A stretch of DNA of 64,000 nucleotides from Adiantum capillus-veneris (GCA_014529385.2 CM043942.1:31088969-31152968), one strand, 5' to 3'; shown: positions 32,016-44,995, counted from the stretch's first letter. Numbers and translations: made by a program. Notes: a model not told the origin generated them from the letters alone.

Positions 32016-35000
32016 ATGGTTAACCCAATGGAGAAAGAGCCAGAGAGAGGTTTAGTAAAGGTGTTGGCAATGGATGAGCTACCAGACATTTGTCCAATAG
32101 TAGATGTGTGGCATAAAAGGAAAAATTTGGGACAAGGTTATGTGGATGGCGGAGCCCAAATATGCGTCATAACACACTCATGCGTTGAGAAGATGGGTCT
32201 CACAGTGGCTGGGGTGTCAGGTTTTCGGATCAGATTGGCAAACCATCAAAAAGTAAAATGCTTGGGTGTTGTAAAGAGCTTAGAAGTGGAGGCATATGAT
32301 GCAAAGGCAGTGGTTGATTTTCATGTGATGCCAGCAGGGTTGGGAGCATATCCTATTATACTGGGCAGAACATGGTTACGTGCAGTGGGAGCTGTTCAAG
32401 ATTGGCGACATGGTACGATTAGCCTCTATGGGAAGACAGGTACCAAGAAGCTTTATAATATGGACACAAGGAAACGATTAGAGGAGCTTTATGAAGATGA
32501 GGATGAGTCTAGTGATGAAGACTCTTCCACGGTGACAGATGAGGACAGTGATAGCACTACCAGCAGTGATGAGGATGCTGATGTTGCATTTCTTTTGATG
32601 GAAAAAGAAATTCAAGAGTTTGGTTTAGTTACATTTGCGAATGAGGTTGAAGATGAAAGTGAAGGGCCTTATGAAGTGATTGAAGGGCTAATGCAAACCA
32701 AGGTTGAGTTGTCAAAGAAGCAAGAATTGATGACACAAATGATCAGTGGAGACCTCTCAGCTATGGAGAAGGATATATATTTGCACATGCTGGTTAGTTT
32801 TCCTGATTTGTTCATTACTTCATATGAAGAGATCAGAGGGTTCAAGGGCGAAGAGATGCATATAGAGCTGAAAGAAGGTGCTAAGCCAGTGCGGCAAAGG
32901 CTAAGAAGGATGGGTCAAGAGAAAATGGAAGCCTTGCGAGAAGAGGTGGACAAGTTATTGAAGGCAGGGTTCATAGTCCCTGTGGAGACCACAGAATGGG
33001 TGAGTCCAGTTGTAGTCAGTCCAAAGAAGGATGGGAAGTGGAGAATTTGTGTAGATTTTAAACCCTTAAACGCAGCCACTAAGAAGAACCCATATCCTCT
33101 TCCATTCATCAATCAGATCTTGGATTCAGTGGCAGGTTATGAGAGGTACAGTGTGTGTGATGGTTTTTCAGGCTATTTTCAATTGAAGATTGCTCTTAAA
33201 GACCTCACAAAGACCACTTTTATTACGCCATGGGGCTGCTATTGCTACACAGTATTGCCATTTGGGTTGTCAAATGGACCTTCCTTCTATCAAGAGAGAG
33301 CAAATTGGGTGTTGGAACCATTCATTGGTAGTTGTGTTAAAGCTTTTATGGATGACTTCTGTGTTTATAGCAGTAGGGCTGAACACCATGAGAAGCTGCA
33401 GATGGTATTGGCTCGATATGATGAATGTGGAGGACAACTAAATCCAAAGAAATGTCATCTAGCACAGCCAAGGGTGAAGTTATTGGGCCACATGGTGTCA
33501 GAAAATGGCATTGAGGCTGATCTAGACAAGGTTAAATCTATTATTCTTCTTCCATCACCTACGAGTACGAAGCAATTGGCAACCTTTATACACAAAGTGA
33601 AGTACATGGCAAGGTTTATTCCATTGTCTTCTCAGATTCTTTATCCATTACAACAAGTGGCAAAGCATGATCCATTTCAATGGGATGACAAGTGTGAAGA
33701 AGTGTTTCAAGAGGTGAAAGAGGTGTTAGGGGGGTTGTCAGCCATGCAGGCTCCTGATTGGGAGAAAGTTTTTTATGTAAATCCCTCAGTAGGGGATGAT
33801 GCCATTGGAGCCATGCTATTGCAAAAGGGGAAGGGCAGCCATTATATGAGGCCAGTGTATTGTGCAAGCCGAGTGAAGTTGGAAGCGGAGAGAAAGTTCT
33901 CGGAAGTAGAGCTAGTGATGGCTAGTGTAATATTTGCTTGTCAACGATTTCGTCATTACTTGCTACCACGACCTTTTGTTTTCTTGACGAGTTATGCCTT
34001 TTTGCCACAGTTAATTAATGGCACTAACATGTCAAATGTGGTGAAGAAATGGGTAATTGAGCTGCAAGAGTTTGAGTTCTCTTTTCTAGTGGAAGATAGT
34101 ACAAGGGCTACCCTAGCTGATTTGTTGACCTACAAGGAGAATCCCCTTATTGTTAAGGAAGAGGTGGTGAGAAAGGTAGTTGAAGAAGTGCCACAGATTA
34201 GCAATGCACATGTGTTGTTCTTTGATGGTTCATACAGAAAGAGCCATGATGCAGCTTCAGGGGGTATAGCACTTTATGATCCAGAGGGGAAGCTAGTATG
34301 CAAGAGAGGGTTCAAATTGGATGCTCATAGTAGCAATGAGGCTGAATATGCTACTCTGGAAGCCGGATTACACATTTGTTTGAAGCATGGGGTTCGAAGG
34401 TTGAGCATAAAAGGTGATGCCTTGTTAGTGGTGAAGCAAGCGCCGGGTGTGTGGAAGAGCAAGAACACCTCATTGAAGGAAATGTGCTTCAAATTTAAAG
34501 GCCTGTTAAAAAAGTTCGAAGCATGGATCATCAGACACATTGAACGTGCTCTAAATGGAGAGGCACATGAAGCAGCTCAAGGCATGATTGGGGAGCTATT
34601 TGTGTTGAGGACCACTTTACCTCTTTATCATGGCCGGGAAAGTTTGGCTCAAGAAGAGGAGTTTTTGCTAACAGGAATCATTCCAAAGGAGATTCAGAAG
34701 TCTAAGAAGTATGGCTTTGTGCGTAGAGCATACAGGTACAAATTGATTGGTGATGTCTTATACATGAAAGGGGCTGATCTCGTGTTGAGACGTGTACCTT
34801 GGCGGGAGGAGCTTTACAGAGTGTTGGAAGAAAATCATGAAGGCGCATGTGGTGGCCATTTTGCTCTAAAGATCACCTTGCGTAAGATTTTGCAAGAGGG
34901 GTATGTATGGCCTAGTTTGCACAAGGATGTTCACCATTGGTGTAGGTCTTGCAATAGGTGTCAAGCATTTGGGAAGAGAGTGTTGAAGCCAGAGCTACGA

Positions 35001-36002
35001 AAAACCATTATGGCATTTGATGTGTTTGAAAAGTGGGGGATTGATGCAATAGGCCCGTTACCTATCACAAGCAGGGGCAAAAGCTATATCTTGACGGCAG
35101 TGGACTATCTCTCTAGATGGGCAGAGGCTATAGCAGTAAGACATATCACTGCAAAGGATGTGGCAAAATTTGTGTATGATGAAATATGTTGCAAGTTTGG
35201 GGTGCCATTAGAGCTACTTTCAGATAAGGGGCCAGGATTTAGAGCTAAACAGCTAGACTTCTTATGCACAAAGATGAAGATTAGGCACCAACATACCACT
35301 CCTTATTACCCGTAGTGTAATGGATTAAATGAAAGATTCAATGGTGAGTTGGTACAAATTATTTCTAAAGTGACAGAGCACCAAGGAAAGAATTGGGATT
35401 TGGAATTGCCTAGTGCATTATGGGCTTACCGTACTTCGGTGAAGACATGTACAGGGTTTACTCAATTTCATTTGGTGTATGGAAAGGAAGCACTATTGCC
35501 TGTGGAGGTAGAGTTGCCTGCGGTCAAGATGTTAGAGAAGTTGCTTGGGCCGCCTAGTGATGCATTCAAAGAGAGGCTCTTGCAGTTACAAGAGGTCCAG
35601 TTGGATAGGATGAGTGCATTGGAGCATTATGGGCAGATGCAGGATAAGGCTTTGGCAAAGATAAATGAAAAGGTCAAAAGTAAGGGTATCAAGAAACATG
35701 ACTTGGTTTTGCGCTACAACAGTAAGCTGGACAACACCTTCCAAAAGAAGTTTCAAATTAAGTGGGAAGTCCCTTTCAAGGTAGTGGAGTGTTTTCCAAA
35801 TGGCACATATCAGCTGGCTAACCTGGATGGTGTTCTACATAAGTCAAGGGTAAATGGATTGCGTCTTAAATTGTATCAAGCTAGATTGATGATGGTGGAG
35901 CAAGATGAGTTGTCTGTGGATAAAGCAGTGTTGGTTAGGGATGAGGAGACCTGTGATGCGGCGAGTCTCATATCTCTCTTTGCTGCTGCTGATCATGAAT
36001 GA
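32016..36002 (+). pseudogene. pol: Element R pol: protease, RT, two RNase H domains, integrase
   Basis: The protease site is VDGGAQ near 32142, with LGRTWLR near 32360. RT includes WRICVDFKPLNAATKKN, GFSGYFQL and FMDD near 33347. The first RNase H is degenerate, with NPSVGDD in place of the usual VDAS. A second RNase H follows (FFDGS near 34220, NEAEYATLEAG, GDALLVVKQ), of the archaeal-like type found in the plant Tat lineage; its last acidic position reads EAHEAA. Integrase has HHCC (CRSCNRCQ), GIDAIGP, LSDKGPGF and LNERFNG. A TAG at 35313-35315 cuts the core; the frame continues to 36002. TAG and TGA stops stand just upstream at 32004-32009. Confidence 0.9.
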
Positions 36003-36010
36003 TCTAGCAG

Positions 36011-36030
36011 GCTAGGGGAGGGGCAAATTA
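36011..36030 (+). other. Polypurine tract of element R
   Basis: GCTAGGGGAGGGGCAAATTA lies immediately upstream of the 3' LTR start. Confidence 0.75.
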
Positions 36031-37085
36031 TGTCAGGAGTTTTTTGGAGCAAGGGATTGCGCATATGTACATACACATGCATGGTGCATCAAATAAAGAA
36101 TTGCCCTTTTTCTAGAGCCAGGTGGTTACGTGGGGCCCACATGTGTACATGTAGGACAACATGTACATAGTGCATCGATTTTCACTATCACCAGTACCAG
36201 TATGTTTTTTCTACAATAATGAGGAGTTTATAGCGCGTAAAACTTCTCGAGGAAGCTATCCGCGGGCCGACGACATGAGGTAAGTAGGTGCGTCAGATGG
36301 CATCTAGTGGCGTCAGGAGGGCAAACGGGGTCAATATTTGCACGCGGATGAGGACGGACACAACGTGGGTGTTTTCTTGTGAGAGTTAAGCAGAAATTTC
36401 ATCATTAGGACCACTTTTTGGGGCCACTTCACGTGGTTGCGAGACGCATTATTGAAAAGAAATGAGTGCCAGGTGTGCGGATGATGCAAAAAGGTGACAA
36501 CTATGCACTGCGAGGTCGGTTTTTTTGCCTGCTCGGGGTCCGTTTGAGGTCATCTAAAAGGCCAAGGGTGCCTGTTTTTTGGGGTTTTGGAGCCTGTTTT
36601 GGCCGTAAACTGCTCATCCAAGGTCGGATTTGAGCACTTTGACATTGTAGACTGGGGTTTTGGGCCGTTTCGGATGCGATGGCGCTGTCCATTTTGCCAA
36701 ATTCCTCACTCTTTTTCTGCTATTTTTGATGTGTAAGTTTCTCCTATGATCGAAGCTTCTGCTCCAGTTTGTGATTGTATCTAGCTTATTTTACCCATAT
36801 TGTGTGAGCTATTTGCCCCATTGGTGTTGGCCCAAGCTCATTTGTATCTAAACATCAGAAATTCTCCCCTTTTGAGCTGAGTTTTTTGGGTGTGTGTGTG
36901 TGTATCTCTTTGTGTGGAGTGGGTAAACGGATCGTCTCTCTCCTCTCACTCCATAGGTGTGTTCCCTGTCTCGGCCAGGTGTGTTGTGTAAGCCGAGTGG
37001 TACCCCATAGTGTGTGTGTGTATCTTCCCAAGAGAGTGTGTCGGGTCGTTATAGAGGCGCTGTGTGTGTTTTCATCCCGCTCACA
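36031..37085 (+). repeat. 3' LTR of element R
   Basis: 1055 bases, TGTCAGGAG...CCGCTCACA. It differs from the 5' LTR by scattered substitutions and the two length differences noted there. Confidence 0.9.
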
Positions 37086-37214
37086 GTGTGTTGAGATAGA
37101 TCTATAAGCACATGTCTATATCTTAACCCTTGTTCCCGTTTATTCTCCCACATTAAGTGATCAGTTTAATATGAGAAAATCATTTGGGTTGGTTAGATAT
37201 TAGTTTTTATGACA
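37086..37214 (-). repeat. Antisense solo LTR of family G, right part
   Basis: It continues the antisense LTR from 28422 and ends ATGACA, the reversed TGTCAT start. AATTT follows at 37215-37219. Confidence 0.85.
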
Positions 37215-37226
37215 AATTTTGTTAAC

Positions 37227-38590
37227 ATGGCGGACAATAATCAAGAGAGTAGAATGAACATTGATAGCTTTGATTTTGCACATGAAGGTGCGAATGATGA
37301 TGCTCCCATGTTTGTGAATTATCTCGTCACTAGGTTGCAGCAAGCTATGGGAAACCTTGCTTTGCAAGCCAAAGTTACTCAACACTTCGTGCTTATGGAA
37401 TTTCCCTTCCTCTCCTCTTGGAGAGGGAGCTTAGGAGGCCTCTTGAAGAGACCCCCAAAAGAAGACTCTCTCCCATTCAAGAGGAGAAATCCAAAGAGCA
37501 AGAAAGCAATGAAAGTTTAAGTTCCTCTGAAGATGTGGCTCCACGAAGACGACGGTCTAGATGATCGCCCACTCCTCCCAAGAGGAAAAGATCAACATAT
37601 AGTCCTTCTCCTCATCACTCTGAAAGGCAAGAGAGGAAACAAAGGAAGAAAAGGGCTAGGAAGAGGTCACCCTCTTCTCCTTCTTCTTCACCTTCCTCCT
37701 CTTCCGACGAAAGTTATGGCTATTCTCCTAGAGAATACAAGAGGGGAGGACATCGCAAATCATTTCCTGCATGGCGAAGGTCACAAAAGCTAAAGAAGCT
37801 CAAGGATGGAGGATTGATACGGCCTTTGGAGATGAGGGCTTCACAGAGTCCTCCAAGCTACGCCATGTGGCTATGCACTTCCAAAAATCATCTCGTCAAT
37901 GGTGGGCTAGCCTTCATGGCAATGGTGAAGCCCCAAAGACATGGAAAACTCTACGAGTTTTCATCATGAAGCAATTCCTTACAAGCGATGCAAAGGAAAA
38001 AGTGCTTACTGAATGGCACAGCTTGAAGCTCCTCTCCCATGAGTCTATCCACAAATATGTAGACAAGTTTTGGGATTTACATCTCAAGGCTACTGTCGTT
38101 CAAAAGATAGACTTTGCCGAGCAAAGGCAGCAATTCTGTGCAAGATTACCTGAAGAGAGGTCCGAATACATCAACTCTCAACGGCTTGGTACTATTAGCA
38201 AAGTAATCCATCACACCATGGTTGCTTCACGCATCAATTTCCATCAAGGGGCTAGACGTAATGTCAAGCCCATGGAAAACAAAGACAAAAATGATGCAAA
38301 GGGGAAGACCAATGTTTAAAATACTTCCCAAAACAATTCCAACAACAACAACAATCGGACCAAGGAGAAGAGAGTTTACAAAGGTAAAAACAAACTCTCC
38401 CCTGAAGAGCTTGAGGCTTTTCGCAAGGACCATAAGTGTTTCAAGTGTGGGGAGCAAGGACATGGCTGTCGTTCTTGCCCCAAGAAGAATACTCGCAATG
38501 AGACTCCCAGGGCTTCCACCATCGAAGCTCCAAAAGAGGATGCTCATTGCAAAGGATCATCACTTTCCTATGCTTGGGGAAAGGTAAGAG
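37227..38590 (+). pseudogene. gag: G2 gag
   Basis: ATG at 37227 begins MADNNQESRMNIDSFDFAH. The antisense LTR supplies an extra in-frame ATG at 37209. A Ser/Arg-rich linker (about 37540-37740) precedes the capsid core (WWASLHGNGEAPKTWKT). A knuckle with intact C-C-H-C (CFKCGEQGHGCRSC) is near 38440. Relative to G2b, about 75 bases are missing near 37808, and a TAA at 38317 replaces a Gln codon. Several frameshifts are present. Confidence 0.8.
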
Positions 38591-41500
38591 AGCATGATGC
38601 CTTCATCTTGTTTGACCCTGGGTCTACTCTCAACTGCATATCAACGGAGTTGGCCATCAAGTTGGGAATTCAAGCTTTTGAAATGGGAGATATAGAAGTG
38701 GTGGCTAATGCAACTTTCAAGGGACAACAAGCCTCTGTTACTCCTTCGATTGGGAAGTTGAGGCTTCATGTCCAACGCTATGTCGACAAAGAAGACTTCT
38801 TCATATCTCCTCTCCAACATGAGGATGTTATCCTAGTGAGCGTGGTCGCACTATCCCACTTGTAAATCCTATTGCTTTTGATAAGTCAATGAAGAGCTCA
38901 GTTTCTACGTACATGATTTTTGTCAAAGAGTCTCTAAAAGATACTAATGTTTCATCAAATGTAAATGGTAGGAATCAAGAAGAGTTAGACTCGTCTAATT
39001 TTCTAAAAGGATTCCAAGATGTGTTCATCGATGATATCCCTATGGACTTACCTCCAAAACGAGGGGATGATGACCATCGCATTGAGCTCCTTCTATATAT
39101 GGAAGCTCACCACCTAACAAGCCTCCCTATCGAGTCTCACAAGCTCAACAAGAGGAGATCATGAGGCAAGTACAAGAGCTGGTAGACAAAGGGATGGTGA
39201 GGCCTAGTTTCTCTCCATTTTGTTCTCCAATCCTTTTAGTGCAAAAGAAAGATGGTACATACCGTATGTGTGCGGACTATCGAGCACTAAACCATATCAC
39301 CATCAAAAAAAGATTTCCCGTACCTTGGGTACAAGATCTGTTTGATAAGCTACAAGGCTCTACCTACATCAGTAGGATTGACCTTAAGAGTGGCTATCAT
39401 CAAATAAAGAAAGTGGATGAAGATATCTTAAAGACCGTGTTTCGCACAACGTTTGGTCTTTATGAATATCTAGTCATGCCTTTTGGCTTGAATATTGCAC
39501 TGGCTACGTTCAATCGTTTGATGGAGAAAAGTTTTAGACCATACCGCAAATTCACTGGAGTGTTCTTTGATGATATTATCATCTACTCCAAGTCTTTGGA
39601 GGAACATAAGCAACATCTCCAAGTGATTTTTCAAGCATTGAAGGAGAACAAGCTTTCTCTACCAAAAGAAAAGCGAATTCTTCCTTCAAGAGATTCAATA
39701 CCTAGGTCATATTATCTCTAATGATGGTATCCAAATGGATCCATCAAAGTTAGAGGTAATAAAAGCATAGCCTAACCCAAGAAATCTACATGAGCTAAGA
39801 ATCTTTGTTGGTATGTGCGCATACTATAGACGCTTCATAGCAAAATTCTCTCAAGTAGCAAGACCACTACACGACTTAACTAAGAAGAACATTAAGTTTG
39901 TATGGAATGCTAAGGAGCAAAATTCTTTTGAAAAGCTCAAAGAGAAGCTTACTTCCCAACCAGTCCTCGTGCTTCCGGATCTCTTAAAGCCATTTGAGGT
40001 CCAATGTGATGCTTGTGGTGATTGCCTTGGAGCAGTTTTGCTTCAAGAAGGGCATGCCATAGCATATGAGAGCCGAAGGCTCAATATTGATGAACGAGTC
40101 TTGGGCATTTATGAGAAAGAGATTTTAGCTCTTCTACATGCCCTAGACACATGGAAGCACTACCTATTGGGGACTCCATTTATCCTACGAACCGACCACC
40201 AAAGTCTCAAGTATTTCATGACACAAACCAAGCTTTCCGACAAACAAATGAGGTGGGAAAATTTTCTTTCGCAATTTAATTTCCATATTGCTCACATAGC
40301 TGGTAAGCACAATCAAGTGGCCGATGCACTTTCACGACGACCCAAAGTTGATGCGGTGTCTATAGCTACTCACAATGATCTATCCTCTATGATAGATGAG
40401 TATTCTACTGACCCTGACTTTAGAGACATAAAGTCAGCCCTTGCTTTGGGGAAGAAAGAGGAACCATTCACCTTGCACGATGGTTATCTTCTCCACGGCA
40501 ATAGGTTATGTGTTACCCATTCACTTCGTGAGAAAGTTATTTATGAATTCCATGCTCCTCCATATGCGGGGCATAGAGGTATTCAACCTACTCTCCGAGG
40601 AGTAGAGACGTACTTCTACTGGCCTACCATGAAAGTGGACATACAAGAGTATGTTTCAAAATGTGTAGTATGCCAAAAGACCAAGTATGATAGAGGGAAG
40701 CAACCTAGATTACTCCAACCATTGCCTATCCCAAATTCACCATGGGAGAGTATATCCATGGATTTCATCTTTGGATTACCCAAGCCTATCCATGGGAATA
40801 CAGGAATATGGACAATAGTTGACAGGTTTAGCAAGCAAGCACATTTTATTCCTGTCAAAAAGACTATTAAGGCACATCAAATGGCAACTCTCTTCATATC
40901 TCAAATTTTCAAGCACCATGGATTACCCACATCCATCGTGTCAGATAGAGATCCTAGAATGACCAACAATTTCTGGAAAGGTCTCTTTGAAAGTCTAGGA
41001 ACAAGATTGAATTTCTCTTCTGCCTATCACCCACAAACGGATGGCCAAAGTGAGATAGCAAATCTTACGATACTCGATCTACTCAAGACTTATGTTACCG
41101 AAGTAGATCAACGCTCACAATGGGAAAAGTACTTACCTCTTGTAGAGTATGCCTACAATAATGCTGTACATACTTTTACGGGAAAATCACCTTTTGAGAT
41201 CATTGAGGGAAGACCTAAAAGTCCCTTGCTACTCAAAGTACATGGGAAGATCTTCGCCGCCGATGAGTATAGCAGTGACCTACAAGAATCGTTTCAAAAG
41301 ATTAGGGAGGCTATATCCATCTCTCAACAAAGGCAAAAGGCTCCTGCTGATAAGCACAGAATATCCTTAATGTTGAAGGAAAATGATTGGGTCGTACTCA
41401 AGTTTCCTAAGGCTCGATTAAGGCAAACGACGGGCAAAAATCCTACGGGCCATCAAAAGTATTATGCTAAACTAGCAAAAAGATACTATGGTCCTTTCCA

Positions 41501-41840
41501 AATCTGGAACCCCATCAATGAGACGGCTTATCAACTCAGGTTGCCCAACCATTGGCTCATACACAATGCCTTTCATGTAAGCCTACTTAAGCCCTACAAA
41601 GAAGAGCCACCAACTGAACCAATTATTGAAGACCCTCCCAAAGTTGAAGACCAAGAAGAGGTGCTACAACCCGAAGTTGTCCTTCAGCATGAAGACAAGG
41701 TACTACAACATGGTAAGATTATCGGACGATATCTTATTGAGTTCAAAAATTATCCTTTTGAAGATGCTAGATGGATGCAAGCAATACAGCTTAAAGATAG
41801 TATGAACCTTGTCAATGCTTACAATGCTACATTAGAGTAA
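38591..41840 (+). pseudogene. pol: G2 pol: protease, RT, RNase H, integrase, chromodomain-like end
   Basis: The protease site reads FDPGST near 38609. About 98 bases holding the GAPWFDL end of the domain are deleted at 38838, across a TAG microhomology. RT runs from about 39161 with VFFDDII near 39566 and a one-base frameshift near 39660. A TAG at 39768-39770 sits between RT and RNase H, at the same codon as in G1. From 39813 to 41840 a 675-codon frame is uninterrupted: RNase H, HHCC (CVVCQKTK), [23 protein letters not shown] and a chromodomain-like GRYLIEFKNYPFEDARW end. The core triad is intact. Confidence 0.9.
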
Positions 41841-42200
41841 GAAAATGTACAAATTTCTTTTAAATGACTCGTGTTTTTGTCTTATTGGACTAGTCCTCTT
41901 TTTAATTGTGCACAAATTTAACTAGTATGCATGCTTAGAATCATGTTTGTGATGACGAAGTCTCTCAAACACCAAGTAGAATTTGTCACTCTACTTTGGG
42001 AGAATGAAATGGACTAAAGAGCAGACATGCTTGCGGCATCTATGTCTCCCAAGCACCAAATGGATTAATCATCCATCTTGGAAAGATGTCGTAGGGTAAA
42101 AAAGGGATCCTTTACCCGCTAAGTAAAATTGACTAATGACTAAGGCTTTATCTCCTCTACCTCATAGTCAAGGACGACTATGATTTCAAGAGAGAGGTAA
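41841..42200 (+). other. G2 3' untranslated region and polypurine tract
   Basis: Non-coding sequence between the pol stop and the LTR, matching 24143-24501 of G1. It ends in AAGAGAGAGGTAA before the LTR start. Confidence 0.7.
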
Positions 42201-43235
42201 TGTCATAAAATCTAATATCTAATATCTAACCAACCCAAATGATTTTCTCATATTAAATTGATCACTTAATGTGGGAGAATAATCTGGAACAAGTGTTAAG
42301 ATATAGACATGTGCTTATAGATCTATCTCAACACGGGTCCAATGGTAAAGGGGCTCAAATGAGAGATGATCTATCAAAGAGCAAGGCTAACTAATGGAGC
42401 ATAAGACCTTAGGGTTAGCTTCATTGAAGACCTTCAAGAATGTGTGTAAAAGGCCTTTGACCTTAGGTAAGCTTGAGGCACGAGCTTGAGGCGCGGGAAC
42501 CCGACCCAGCTCGAGGTGCTTGTCCTGCTTGTCATGCTTGATGACTAAGGTGCTTGAGGTGCTTGAGATTCTTGAGGTGCTTAATTATTGAGATGCTTGA
42601 GGTGCTTGACATGCTTGAGATGCTAGGGTTGCACTTAAGGTGAGAACCTAGCCCAAGCTTAAAGTGCTTAACGGCCAAGCTTGTGGTGGGAACTGGGCCT
42701 ATGTATGAGGGGCTTGAGGTGTCAAAAAGTCAAATATTCAATCCGTACAAGGAGGGGGCGATCCCTACATGAGGGGGGATGAGAGAGAACACCCACACAC
42801 TCACACAAGGCATGCATGGTACAAAGAAAGCAAAAGGGACATTTGTCAAGTTCCTCCTCATGTTGCCCTCATGGTGTGCCTAAAGCCTATTGGTTGGCCA
42901 CCCAAGGGGTCCAATAATAATTTAGGAGATTTAATTAAATGATTTAGCATTTATTTAGCCCTCTCTCTCAAAGGGGAAAGGGGGACACTTGTCTCAAGGC
43001 TACCCTTGCTGCTTGTAATGCCTCCTGCTTGTGATTGGCTAGGCCTAGAGGGGTCCAATGAGCTTCAAGGATGAGCTACAAGGGAGGTCGACCCGAGCAA
43101 GCTAGGGGGTTACTTAGGGGGTATACTCACCCACACACACTCACAAACACTCTCATTGTGTGCTATGCAAAGTGCAAGAGCTCCCTCTCCTTCTCCAAGC
43201 AAGTAGAGGTTGAGAGCCTACACCAACACTCTTGG
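42201..43235 (+). repeat. G2 3' LTR, truncated
   Basis: It starts TGTCATAAAATC and matches the shared LTR as far as its position 25768, then jumps to G gag sequence. About 590 bases of the LTR end are missing. A GGA is shared by both partners at the junction. Confidence 0.85.
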
Positions 43236-44995
43236 ACATCGCAAATCATTTCCTGCATGGCGAAGGTCACAAAAGCTAAATAAGTTCAAGGACGGAGGAA
43301 AGAGTATCTCTTTTCTCACCTATGATGGCACCTTCGGTGCTACTAACAAAGTGTTGGCGTTCATCGAGCAATTTGATGCGGCCTTTGGAGATGAGGGCTT
43401 CACAGAGTCCTCCAAGCCACACCATGTGGCTATGCACTTCCAAAAATCAGCTCGTCAATGTTGGGCTAGCCTTCGTGGCAATGGTGAAGCCCCAAAGACA
43501 TGGAAAACTCTACGAGTTTCCATCATGAAGCAATTCCTTGCAAGCGATGCAAAGGAAAAAGTGCTAACCGAATGGCGCAGCTTGAAGCTCCTCTCCCATG
43601 AGTGTATCCACAAATATGTAGACAAGTTTTGGGATTTACATCTCAAGGCTACTGTCTTTCAAAAGATAGACTTTGTCGAGCAAAGGCAGTAATTCTGTGC
43701 GGGATTACCTGAAGAGAGGGCCGAATACATCAACTCTCAACGGCATGGTACTATTAGCAAAGTAATCCATCACACCATGGTTGCTTCACGCATCAATTTC
43801 CATCAAGGGGCTAGACGTAATGTCAAGCCCATGGAAAACAAAGACAAAAATGATGCAAAGGGGAAAACCAATGTTCAAAATACTTCCCAAGTCAATTCCA
43901 ACAACAACAACAATCGGACCAAGGAGAAAGGAGTTTACAAAGGTAAAAACAAACTCTCCTTTGAAGAGCTTGAGGCTTTTTGCAAGGACCATAAGTGTTG
44001 CAAGTGTGGGGAGCAAGGAAATGGCTGTCGTTCTTGCCCCAAGAAGAATACTCGCAATGAGACTCCTAGGGCTTCCACCGTTGAAGCTCCAAAAGAGGAT
44101 GCTCATTGCAAAGGATCATCACTTTCCTATGCTTGGGGAAAGGTAAGAGAGCATGATGCCTTCATTTTGCTTGACTCTGGCTCTACTCCCAACTTCATAT
44201 CAACGGAGTTGGCCACCAAGTTGGGCATTCAAGCTTTTGAGATGGGAGATATAGTAGTAGCTGATGCAGCTTTCAAGGGACAACAAGCCTCCGTTACTCC
44301 TTTGATTGGGAAGTTGAGGCTTCATGTCCAAAGCTATGTCGACAAAGAAGACTTCTTCATCTCTCCTCTCCAACATGAGGATGTTATCCTAGGGGCACCA
44401 TGGTTTGATCTCATGGCTGCCAACATGAAGTTCCCTGAAAGGAGAATCTACTTCACCTACAGGGGAAAGAACATGTATATAGATGATAGTGAGCGTGGTC
44501 GCACTATCCCACTTGTAAATCCTCTTGATTTTGATAAGTCAATGAAGAGCTCAGTTTCTGCGTACATGATTTTTGTCAAAGAGTCTCTAAAAGATACTAA
44601 TGTTTCATCAAATGTAAATGGTAGGAATCAAGAAGATTTAGACTTGTCTAATTTTCTAAAAGGATTCCAAGATGTGTTCATCGATGATATCCCTATGGAC
44701 TTACCTCCAAAACGAGGGGATGATGACCATCGCATTGAGCTCCTTCTTGGAAGCTCACCACCTAACAAGACTCCTTATCGAGTCTCACAAGCTCAACAAG
44801 AGGAGATCATGAGGCAAGTACAAGAGTTGGTAGACAAAGGGATGGTGAGGCCTAGTTCATCTCCCTTTTGTTCTCGAGTCCTTTTAGTGCAAAAGAAAGA
44901 TGGTACATACCGTATGTGTGTGGACTATCGAGCACTAAAACATATCACTATGAAAAACAGATTCCCCGCACCTCGGGTAGAAGATCTGTTTGTTT
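43236..44995 (+). pseudogene. G2b gag-protease-RT fragment
   Basis: It begins inside gag at CATCGCAAATCATTTCC without an LTR or start codon. The capsid is read to a TAG at 43690, and a 414-codon frame (43777-45021) covers the gag end, protease and first part of RT. The zinc knuckle reads CCKCGEQGNGCRSC, so the His is replaced by Asn. The protease is better preserved than in G2 (LLDSGST and GAPWFDL). The sequence stops in RT at VEDLFV and jumps to antisense LTR sequence. Confidence 0.85.

Larger units (their letters stand above)
28423..37085 (+). mobile_element. Ty3/gypsy element R, nearly intact, dual RNase H type
   Basis: It has LTRs at 28423-29569 and 36031-37085, a primer site, a leader, gag and pol in one frame, and a polypurine tract. 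The flanks join up to restore the antisense G LTR (GGCCCCGT on the left, GTGTTGAGATAG on the right). No clean 5-base duplication is visible; two extra bases (GT) stand at the right junction. It lies innermost and is the best preserved, so it is among the youngest insertions here. Confidence 0.9.
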
